Source: Myxococcales bacterium (GTDB taxonomy: Bacteria > Myxococcota_A > Polyangia > Polyangiales > Houyiibacteriaceae). Taken from it: a DNA stretch of 7,646 nt. The stretch spans positions 1 through 7,646 of the forward strand of contig JAUXFZ010000106.1 of the NCBI GenBank assembly GCA_030622585.1, written 5' to 3'. The notes under the pieces are model-generated. The model ran no database searches. It was given only the letters and a program-made list of their open reading frames with translations, and was not told the origin of the DNA. Numbering within the stretch: position 1 is the first letter of the stretch; every line of letters starts with the position of its first letter. Positions 1-5,719 of this stretch are shown here, piece by piece. The translations under genes and the position numbers were made by a program.

Positions 1-1
1 C

Positions 2-1078
2 GCCTGCTACGCGCCCCTCATCGAGTTCGCACGGGCACGGGGGCTCGACCTGAGAACGAGCCAGCCGGTTGTGGTGACCGGTGACTGGGACCTGTCGATC
101 GTGCCGCGCTTTGCCTCGACACGCGTGGCCCCGCTCCGCTTGCCCGCAGGCTTCGAGCACAGCCTTTGGCGCTGGCCGGCAATCGCGCACGAGGTCGCCC
201 ACGACTTCTACTTCAGCCTCGAACCTCTCGATCGCGAGCTGCACGCCCGGCTTCGTCTCCCCCACCAAGTCGAGTTGCCCCTGTCCTCGGGCGAGCTCGA
301 CGGCGCTTGGCTCCGGCAACTTTTCGGCGCCTGGCTCACCGAGATCTTCGCGGACGTGATGGGTACGTTGAGCTTGGGGCCCGCATATGTGGAAACGATG
401 CGCCGCGCATTCCGCAACCCGAGCTCGCCTCAGCGAACCGCTGCGATCCTCCAGGACAACGCCCTGATCGACGAGCATCCGCCAGCCCGGCTGCGGCTCT
501 ACATGGCGACCCGAGTCCTGCACCACCTCGGCCGGCACCAAGAAGCCGACGCCTTGTGGGAGCAATGGGAAGCCGACCACGCGGATGTGCGTCTCTACTA
601 CCTGCCTCTCGGCGGACAATGGGTAGGGCTCTCGGACGAAGCACTCCATTCGATCGCGGACTCGGTCATCGACCTTCTCATGCAGAGCCGCTGGCCCGAG
701 CTCGATGGCTTCCACCTCCGAGACATCCCCGGGTTCGCGTACCTGCACGCCGAACACGCGGAGGTCGAACGCCTCAGGGACCGTCTCGCGAGGGGCGAAA
801 CGGTCGACGCGGACGTGCGCTGGGTCATGGCCGGCGCGGTATTGGCCGCGGCGGCGCAACCAACGCTCCATGATCAGATCTTGGCAGCCGCCAGGCGGTC
901 GATCGTCGGGGTCGGGGCCGAACGGGAACAAGAGGCGGCGCCTTCTCGGCGACGCCAGGCCCGCACAATCGGCGAAGCCTTGGTCGCGTCACTGAGAGAT
1001 CCGGAAGCGATCCGCCAGGCGATCGTTCTCGGAGCGGCATTCACCCCATACAAACACCCCCGCTGGCACCGGCGCTAA
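2..1078 (+). CDS. Putative zinc metallopeptidase-like protein, 5'-truncated
   Basis: The frame is open from base 2 with no stop before TAA at 1076-1078, so the gene very likely begins upstream of the window. A GTG at 71 is the first candidate internal start, but it has no clear ribosome binding site and coding-like sequence continues before it. I do not recognise a named family. The visible signature is HEVAH at bases 188-202, a HExxH zinc-binding and catalytic motif. About 51 residues later comes EIFADVMG (Glu codon at 341-343), resembling the third zinc ligand and E-x-x-x-D helix of gluzincin-type peptidases such as M48. The remainder is rich in Arg, Ala and Leu with no evident membrane segment, and it ends in a basic tail (HPRWHRR). 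A cytoplasmic or membrane-associated metallopeptidase is inferred. Alternatively it is an uncharacterised protein with a peptidase-like fold. The gene converges on the SDR gene. Confidence 0.7.
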   Translation, partial: ACYAPLIEFARARGLDLRTSQPVVVTGDWDLSIVPRFASTRVAPLRLPAGFEHSLWRWPAIAHEVAHDFYFSLEPLDRELHARLRLPHQVELPLSSGELDGAWLRQLFGAWLTEIFADVMGTLSLGPAYVETMRRAFRNPSSPQRTAAILQDNALIDEHPPARLRLYMATRVLHHLGRHQEADALWEQWEADHADVRLYYLPLGGQWVGLSDEALHSIADSVIDLLMQSRWPELDGFHLRDIPGFAYLHAEHAEVERLRDRLARGETVDADVRWVMAGAVLAAAAQPTLHDQILAAARRSIVGVGAEREQEAAPSRRRQARTIGEALVASLRDPEAIRQAIVLGAAFTPYKHPRWHRR

Positions 1079-1134
1079 CCTAGCTCCTCCCCCGCATGCC
1101 TCTCACCCGCTTTCACCCTGCGGTGCCCACTCGG

Positions 1135-1205
1135 TTCCGGTAGACGAAACGTTCCCTAGACGAAACGTTCCCAGGGACGATTCAGCGAAGCCTTCCCAGG
1201 GACGA
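1135..1205. repeat. Four degenerate ~13-bp direct repeats
   Basis: Four copies of a TTCC-(C/G)-(TA/AG)-(G)GACGA word start at 1135, 1152, 1168 and 1193. Within the array, TAGACGAAACGTTCCC occurs twice in perfect tandem (1141-1156 and 1157-1172). TTCCCAGGGACGA occurs twice exactly (1168-1180 and 1193-1205), and that match extends through TTCAG with one inserted base. Start spacings of 17, 16 and 25 bases are not multiples of three, so this is not a peptide repeat. The array could bind a protein, form a structured RNA in the transcript end, or be a slippage-derived minisatellite. The sequence does not decide. Confidence 0.75.
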
Positions 1206-1214
1206 CTTCAGAAC

Positions 1215-1279
1215 CAAAATTGGGTAGAATCCCTAGGCAAAAGTACCGGCCGCGCGGCCGCACGGCCGCAGCAATTTTG
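1215..1279. repeat. Nested inverted repeat around a 14-bp GC palindrome
   Basis: CAAAATTG at 1215-1222 is the exact reverse complement of CAATTTTG at 1272-1279. Between them lies the perfect palindrome CGGCCGCGCGGCCG at 1247-1260. The outer arms are short and AT-rich with a 49-base interval. The structure could act as a bidirectional terminator element for the convergent genes, but the outer match could also be chance. Only the palindrome is a strong observation. Confidence 0.35.
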
Positions 1280-1389
1280 ATACCCGGGGCTCCGCCCGCC
1301 GCCTCCGCAGGGCCGGAAATCTTTCCCGGGGTTAATCGAGGGTCAGCGCGCTACGAAGGGCCCGTTTGTGCCTACGGAAGCTCGACGCC

Positions 1390-2223
1390 TTATCTCGCGG
1401 CAAACCTCGAGTACCCTACGGCAAGGCGCTGGTAGCTGGATGGGAAAAGCCGCACGAGCCAATCGAACACCCGGGCATCCGGTCCAATCAGGATCCTCCG
1501 GTCGTCGCGCCGGACTCCGTCGAGGATGACGCGGGCCGCTTTGTCGGCGCCGGTGATGAAGGCCCTCTCGAACTTCGCCCCTGTGTCTACGTCATCGATT
1601 CCGAGGTCACGGATGCTGCTGTCGATGCGGCCCGATCGGGCAATCGCGGTCTTGATGCCGCCAGGGTGAACGCTCGTCGCGCTCACGCCGCAGCTCATCA
1701 TGTCGAGTTCCTGGCGCAGCGATTCGGTGAAGCCACGGACAGCGAATTTCGCAGCGTTGTAGGCACTCTGGCTCGGGATGCCGGCAAGGCCGAAGATGCT
1801 CGATATGTTGACGATATGCCCCTCGCCCGACGTCTTGAGGTGGGGGAGGAAGGCCTTCGTGCCGTAGACCACGCCCCAGAAATTGACGTCCATCAACCAC
1901 TCGAAGTCTCCGTAGCTCATGCCTTCGACCGTGCTGGCGAGTGCCACGCCCGCGTTGTTGAAAATCAAGCTGGCCTTGCCGTGATCTTCCACCACCTGGT
2001 CTGCCCAGGCATAGACGGCCTCCCGGTCCGCGACATCGACCTTTTGCGATGTGACGCGAACACGCGAGGATTGCACCTGCTCAACGGTTTCTTGCAAGCC
2101 GTCTTCATTCACGTCGGACAGAGCCAGGTGACACTTTCGGCGCCCCAGCTCGATCGCCAGCTCTCGACCAATGCCGGAGCCCGCGCCCGTAATTGCGGCC
2201 ACTTTGTTTTCGAAGCTCTTCAT
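1390..2223 (-). CDS. Short-chain dehydrogenase/reductase (SDR family)
   Basis: A 277-residue classical SDR, a typical length for the family. It is a cytoplasmic NAD(P)-dependent oxidoreductase with a Rossmann fold. Visible motifs in order: the nucleotide-binding TGAGSGIG at residues 12-19; an Asp at the end of the second strand (LSD, residue 37), which in this family usually favours NAD(H) over NADP(H); DVAD at 63-66; NNAG at 89-92; and the catalytic tetrad Asn114, Ser142, Tyr155 and Lys159 (YNAAK). The C-terminal part (GADKAARVILDGV, then RILIGPDARVFDWLVRLFP) matches SDRs often annotated only as SDR family oxidoreductase. The substrate cannot be read from the sequence. ATG at 2221-2223 is chosen because the family N-terminus begins there, and GGGAG lies about 10 bases upstream. 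The Cys-rich lipoprotein gene ends 82 bases upstream on the same strand, so co-transcription is possible. Confidence 0.95.
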   Translation of the reverse strand: MKSFENKVAAITGAGSGIGRELAIELGRRKCHLALSDVNEDGLQETVEQVQSSRVRVTSQKVDVADREAVYAWADQVVEDHGKASLIFNNAGVALASTVEGMSYGDFEWLMDVNFWGVVYGTKAFLPHLKTSGEGHIVNISSIFGLAGIPSQSAYNAAKFAVRGFTESLRQELDMMSCGVSATSVHPGGIKTAIARSGRIDSSIRDLGIDDVDTGAKFERAFITGADKAARVILDGVRRDDRRILIGPDARVFDWLVRLFPSSYQRLAVGYSRFAAR

Positions 2224-2271
2224 GAGTCAGTCACTCCCGAGGAAGCACGAACCGTGGCAGACGTACTTCGC

Positions 2272-2283
2272 GCAGTCGACTGC
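2272..2283. promoter_or_regulatory. 12-bp perfect palindrome upstream of the SDR gene
   Basis: GCAGTCGACTGC is a perfect palindrome in the short gap between the lipoprotein stop and the SDR start, about 50 bases before the SDR ATG. It could be an operator for a dimeric regulator or the stem of a weak transcript-end structure for the lipoprotein gene. There is no T-run after it, so a standard intrinsic terminator is unlikely. Functional assignment is inference. Confidence 0.3.
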
Positions 2284-2304
2284 CCAGAGTTCTCCCCCCG
2301 GAGC

Positions 2305-2850
2305 CTAGATGCCCAAGCACGCGTCGAAGAAACTGCAGTTGTCGAGCGAGCACTGAGCGCACTCTGGGGAGTCGGAGTTGGGCGGCAAGCAGGGCTCGAG
2401 ACACGTACCGACCGCGCACGCGGTGATCAGGCCGTAGCAGCTCGCGCATTCGGTCGAGAGACCGGTCTCGTCGGAGACGCACTCGGCAACGCAGTCGGAG
2501 AGCGCGCTGACCGCACCTTCCGAGGTGTCGCCCCCGAGGATCGCTCCGATCTGTCCTCCGCACGATGACAACGGACAGTCCGCCGCGATATCGCCGATCG
2601 CGCCGGCGCCGAGGTCGTCGAAGATCCCTTGGTCTGTGTCGTTGACGCATTGATCGACCGGAGGTTCGAACCCGTTCCCGCCGCTTCCGGCCGAGCCACC
2701 GCTTCCAGCCGAGCCGCCACTTCCAGCCGACCCACCGCTTCCGGCCGATCCGCCGGTACCGCCCGTACCGCCCGTACCGCTGGTGGTAGAACCGCACGCC
2801 GCAACGGCCATCACAGCCACCAAGAGAACCCCAAGCTGAATTCCTCGCAT
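2305..2850 (-). CDS. Small cysteine-rich lipoprotein with Gly-Ser-Ala linker
   Basis: A 181-residue predicted lipoprotein of unknown function. The N-terminus (MRGIQLGVLLVAVMAVAAC) is a signal peptide with a V-A-A-C lipobox, and Cys19 is the expected lipidated residue. Next come three TGG units and four exact SAGSGG hexapeptides (residues 26-58), a flexible spacer typical of myxobacterial envelope proteins. The domain from about residue 62 holds 14 cysteines, an even number compatible with seven disulfides, arranged as pairs (CVAEC, CASC, CAQC). It ends CSFFDACLGI. ATG at 2850 is chosen over an in-frame upstream start at 2922 because it directly precedes the signal peptide and has a strong AGGAGG five bases upstream. 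It is divergent from the envelope operon and upstream of the SDR gene. A surface or outer-membrane location is inferred; the domain is not one I can name. Confidence 0.85.
   Translation of the reverse strand: MRGIQLGVLLVAVMAVAACGSTTSGTGGTGGTGGSAGSGGSAGSGGSAGSGGSAGSGGNGFEPPVDQCVNDTDQGIFDDLGAGAIGDIAADCPLSSCGGQIGAILGGDTSEGAVSALSDCVAECVSDETGLSTECASCYGLITACAVGTCLEPCLPPNSDSPECAQCSLDNCSFFDACLGI
2677..2775 (-). repeat. In-frame tandem repeat: 4 x 18 bp plus 3 x 9 bp
   Basis: Bases 2677-2748 encode four identical SAGSGG units of 18 bp each. Bases 2749-2775 encode three TGG units of 9 bp. DNA copies differ at a few synonymous positions while the peptide is unchanged. Unit lengths are multiples of three, so gain or loss of units would change linker length without breaking the frame. 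Confidence 0.9.
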
Positions 2851-3104
2851 CACCACTCCTCCTGCCCGGCGCTGGCTGGTACCACGGATTCTGGGCCGCG
2901 AACAGCCCCGAGTCTGGGCCAAGCGACCGAGATGTAGGCAAGTGGGCGACGGGTTTGCCGCTCAAAATGCTGGCCAAACCGAGTTCGGCCCAACTCGATG
3001 CGTTGTCGCGATACTGTGATTGGCGTACAGTCCGCCCTGTCTGGAGGTGTGCCCACGACCGCGAGGTTCGCGCGCGCCTTCCTCTGCTTATTACGAGGTA
3101 ACGC
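2851..3104. promoter_or_regulatory. Divergent promoter region between two lipoprotein genes
   Basis: This 254-base gap lies between divergently transcribed lipoprotein genes and should contain promoters for both strands. On the plus strand, TTGTCG (3003-3008), a 17-base spacer and TACAGT (3026-3031) give a sigma70-like candidate with four of six consensus bases in each box. The same site contains an inverted repeat, ACTGT-N9-ACAGT (3013-3031), which could be an operator. On the minus strand no box pair stands out. The plus-strand gene has GAGG at 3095-3098, six bases before its ATG. Assignments are inferred from sequence alone. Confidence 0.4.
2856..2863 (-). promoter_or_regulatory. Strong ribosome binding site for the Cys-rich lipoprotein
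   Basis: The minus strand reads AGGAGGAG, then five bases, then ATG at 2850. This near-perfect Shine-Dalgarno sequence fixes the start and rejects the upstream in-frame start at 2922. Confidence 0.8.
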
Positions 3105-4046
3105 ATGAAGAACGATAGCTTTAAGTGGGTACTGGCCGTAGCGCTGGGCTTTGCCGCCGCCGCGTGTGGAAGCACGAGCGAGGGGGCCGGGGCGACCGGA
3201 GGAACAGCCGGAAGCGGGGGAGCCTCAGGGGCCGGAGGAACCGGCGCGGCGCCCGATGCCATGGGCTACGTCATTTCAGATTTCGGCTTTCTCCACCCGG
3301 AGGCGGATCCCGCCGACTTCGGTATGGAGGGCGTCCGCGGATTCGACCTCGATTCGACGGTTTCATCAGCTGACACCCCCCCATGCGCGCATGACGACTT
3401 CGTGGCCCCCGACGGCACACCAGGAATCGACTACGGCCTCTGGTCGTTCCTTCGCCAGTACGAGCCGTTGCAAAAGGACCAGCTCATCGACAGCGTGATC
3501 AGGAGCGCGGTCAAGAACGGCGAAATGTCCATCGTGATGGAGTTGGGCGGCGTGGACGACATGCTCAACGACGACGCCGTCACCGTGCAGATTTTCTCCA
3601 CCCAAGATTCACCCCTCGTCGGAACGGACGGCGAAGTCTTGCCGAACGGAACCCTCGCGCGGCACCCTGACCCGCTGTATCACAGCACGATAGCGAGCGG
3701 CGCAATCAAGGACGGCGTGCTCGAGGCGGGCCCATTCGACGTGAGTCTCAAGTTCTTCATCCAGATCGTCGACGCGGACATGCTGCTGACCGACAGCTGG
3801 ATTCGCCTCGACCTGGGTGATGCTACGGCCAGCGGAGTCCTCGCGGGCCACTGGTCGGTCGCCCAAATCGACGAAATCATCGGCACGCCCACCTCGGAAA
3901 ATGGCGAAGCCGCCGGCTTCAACCACACCGAGTTCCTGGCAGCGATGGAGGCGGCGGACGCCGGCTACGACGAAGCGTCCGACGAATGCACCGCCTTCAC
4001 AACCATCTTCCGCCTCGAAGCGGTCCCCGCCTTTCTGACGGAGTGA
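3105..4046 (+). CDS. Lipoprotein of an unnamed family, first gene of the envelope operon
   Basis: A 313-residue predicted lipoprotein. Lys at positions 2 and 7 and a hydrophobic stretch lead to A-A-A-C with Cys21 as the lipidation site. A Gly/Ala/Thr/Ser linker runs to about residue 50. The globular part opens with GFLHPEADP and GFDLDSTVSSADTPPC, then DDFVAPDGTPGIDYGLW. The spaced acidic residues and PDGxxGID in that stretch recall a calcium-binding loop, but this is not a canonical EF-hand. Only two cysteines follow the lipidated one (in TPPC and SDEC), which could form one disulfide. I recall similar lipoproteins beside DUF1592/DUF1552 pairs in Myxococcota, but no function is known to me. 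The start is supported by GAGG six bases upstream and by the signal peptide. The next gene begins 18 bases after the stop, so the two are very likely co-transcribed. Confidence 0.85.
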   Translation: MKNDSFKWVLAVALGFAAAACGSTSEGAGATGGTAGSGGASGAGGTGAAPDAMGYVISDFGFLHPEADPADFGMEGVRGFDLDSTVSSADTPPCAHDDFVAPDGTPGIDYGLWSFLRQYEPLQKDQLIDSVIRSAVKNGEMSIVMELGGVDDMLNDDAVTVQIFSTQDSPLVGTDGEVLPNGTLARHPDPLYHSTIASGAIKDGVLEAGPFDVSLKFFIQIVDADMLLTDSWIRLDLGDATASGVLAGHWSVAQIDEIIGTPTSENGEAAGFNHTEFLAAMEAADAGYDEASDECTAFTTIFRLEAVPAFLTE

Positions 4047-4063
4047 CGAACCGGTCAAACACC

Positions 4064-5719
4064 ATGAAGCACTACAAACCAGGAAGCAGCATCGCCGCTT
4101 TGCTCGCCGTGGTTGTCGTGGCTGCGGGGGCTTGCGGGGGGAGCGACAGCTCCGGGGGCGCGCCCGTCACGGAGGGCGGGCCTGTGGCGCTGCGCCGCCT
4201 GACCTCCCAACAGTACGCCCAAAGCGTTCACGACGTACTCGGCGAGCGCATCGTCGTTCCGAGCCGGATCGAACCGGACGCGCGCATCGAGGGCTTGCTC
4301 GGTGTCGGCGCGTCGTTCGTCAGCGTAACCCCGTCCGGTTTCGAGAAATATGAAGCCGCGGCGATAGCCATCGCCCAACAAGCGCTGAGCGCCGAGCTGC
4401 GAGGCGCCAACGTTTCATGCGAGCCCGCGTCACCAAGTGGATCCGACGACGGCTGCGCTACAGAGTTCATCGCCACCACGGGACGCCGTCTCTTCCGCCG
4501 CGCGCTAACCGAAGACGAGATCGCGATGCGGGTGGCTATCGCAGCAAGCTCAGCCACCGAGCTGGGCGATTTCTACGCCGGCTTGGAGCTGGCTCTCGCG
4601 AGCCTGCTCGTGTCACCCAACTTCCTGTTCCGTGTGGAAGAGATCGAGGCCGACCCCGCAGATGGGTCGCGCAATCGATTGACGAGCACATCCGTCGCGA
4701 CGCGCCTCAGCTACCTCGTTTGGAACAGCACCCCCGACGACGAGCTCTTGGATGCCGCCGAAAGCGGCGACCTGCTCAACACTGACACCCTCGCCGCTCA
4801 GGCAGCGCGCCTGCTCGATTCACCCAAGGCCGAGGCGGGCATTCGCGCGTTCTTCAGCGATTTACTGACCTTTCGCCGCATTGACGAAGGACTCGTGCGC
4901 AAGAGCCCGACGCAGTTCCCCGCATTCACACTGACGCTAGCGGGCGATGCCAAAGAGCAGACCCTGCGGACCATCGTCGACCACCTCGTCACCCAAGAGC
5001 TCGACCTACGGGAGCTGTACACGACGCGGAGCACGTTCCTGACGCCCTCCCTTGGCTCCGTGTACGCGGTGCCGTTTGGCGGCGGAGCGTGGGGCCCCTA
5101 CGAGTTCGCCGAAGACGGCCCGAGGGCCGGACTGCTCTCCCACGTGAGCCTGATGTCGATCACCGCACATCCGGGACGAAGCTCGGCCACACTGCGCGGC
5201 AAGTTCGTGCGCGAGGTCTTGCTTTGCCAGGACATTCCCGACCCTCCGGCCAACGTGGATTTCTCGATCGTCGCAGACACGAGCGGCGAGCTTCGAACCG
5301 CGCGCGAACGCCTCGGTGAGCACGTCACCAACGATGCTTGCGCTGGCTGCCACACGCTCATGGACCCGATCGGCCTCGCCTTCGAGAACTTCGACGCGAT
5401 CGGAGCCTACCGAACCCAAGAGAACGGCGCCGACATCGACGCTTCCGGCAACCTCGACGGACAAAGCTACAACGACGCCATTGGCATGGGGCAGGCGCTC
5501 CGCGACCACGAATCACTCGGACCTTGCATGACCAGAAATCTCTACCGCTACGCGGTCGGGCGCAATCCCGTCCCCGGCGAGCAAGTCCTACTCACCTTCC
5601 TCGATGAACGCTTCGCCGACTCCGGGTACCGCTGGGGCTCGTTGATCGACGCCCTCGTGCTGAGCGATGGCTTTCTCACCGCTTCCGGTCAACGCGAAGC
5701 CGAGGAGGCGGTGCAGTGA
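4064..5719 (+). CDS. DUF1592/DUF1588-family lipoprotein with a CxxCH haem-type motif
   Basis: A 551-residue envelope protein. The N-terminus (hydrophobic residues 10-23, then A-G-A-C with Cys24) is a lipoprotein signal. Domain order by motif: ALRRLTSQQYAQSVHDVLG (42-60), the DUF1587-like start; FRRALTEDE at about 133-192, DUF1595-like; LSYLVWNSTPDDEL at about 206-345, DUF1592; RAGLLSHVSLMSITAHPGRSS through ENFDAIGAYR, about 365-450, DUF1588; LYRYAVGRNP to the end, DUF1585-like. These families were first described in Planctomycetes and have no established reaction. CAGCH at 426-430 is a CxxCH c-type haem-attachment motif followed by MDPIG, so a monohaem electron-transfer role is plausible but unproven. 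ATG at 4064 is chosen over an in-frame start at 3986 because the latter would precede the signal peptide and overlap the previous gene. The Shine-Dalgarno is weak, so translation may be coupled to the upstream gene. Confidence 0.92.
   Translation: MKHYKPGSSIAALLAVVVVAAGACGGSDSSGGAPVTEGGPVALRRLTSQQYAQSVHDVLGERIVVPSRIEPDARIEGLLGVGASFVSVTPSGFEKYEAAAIAIAQQALSAELRGANVSCEPASPSGSDDGCATEFIATTGRRLFRRALTEDEIAMRVAIAASSATELGDFYAGLELALASLLVSPNFLFRVEEIEADPADGSRNRLTSTSVATRLSYLVWNSTPDDELLDAAESGDLLNTDTLAAQAARLLDSPKAEAGIRAFFSDLLTFRRIDEGLVRKSPTQFPAFTLTLAGDAKEQTLRTIVDHLVTQELDLRELYTTRSTFLTPSLGSVYAVPFGGGAWGPYEFAEDGPRAGLLSHVSLMSITAHPGRSSATLRGKFVREVLLCQDIPDPPANVDFSIVADTSGELRTARERLGEHVTNDACAGCHTLMDPIGLAFENFDAIGAYRTQENGADIDASGNLDGQSYNDAIGMGQALRDHESLGPCMTRNLYRYAVGRNPVPGEQVLLTFLDERFADSGYRWGSLIDALVLSDGFLTASGQREAEEAVQ
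5702..5708 (+). promoter_or_regulatory. Ribosome binding site for the DUF1552 gene
   Basis: GAGGAGG lies seven bases before the GTG start at 5716, inside the end of the preceding gene. It decides this non-ATG start and fits a coupled reading of the two genes. Confidence 0.75.

Larger units (their letters stand above)
1079..1389. other. Convergent intergenic region, no gene
   Basis: This 311-base stretch separates the 3' ends of two convergent genes, so it should contain terminators rather than promoters. I see no convincing coding sequence. A TTG-started frame at 1220-1435 has poor composition and overlaps the SDR end. The stretch holds the direct-repeat array at 1135-1205, the 14-bp palindrome at 1247-1260 and two CCCGGGG words at 1283-1289 and 1325-1331. 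No hairpin followed by a T-run is evident on either strand. Confidence 0.6.

Noticed and set aside
1220..1435. 71-codon frame starting with TTG in the intergenic gap
   Set aside because: Rare start, no ribosome binding site, composition unlike the neighbours, and overlap with the 3' end of the SDR gene.
1366..2568. 400-codon open frame on the plus strand across the SDR gene
   Set aside because: It is antisense to a complete SDR with all catalytic motifs, and its translation has no recognisable domain; long antisense frames are common at high GC.
2851..2922. Upstream in-frame start for the Cys-rich lipoprotein
   Set aside because: It would put 24 Arg-rich residues before a good signal peptide, while AGGAGG sits just before the ATG at 2850.
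2962..2977. Sigma54-like TTGGC-N8-TTG sequence on the minus strand upstream of the Cys-rich lipoprotein
   Set aside because: The required GC of the -12 element is GA here, and the A-C after TTGGC is not matched.
2231..3262. 343-codon open frame on the minus strand
   Set aside because: Its translation is low-complexity and Arg-rich, and it overlaps both lipoprotein genes and their shared control region.
3986..4063. Upstream in-frame start for the DUF1592 gene
   Set aside because: It lies inside the preceding gene and would bury the lipoprotein signal peptide.
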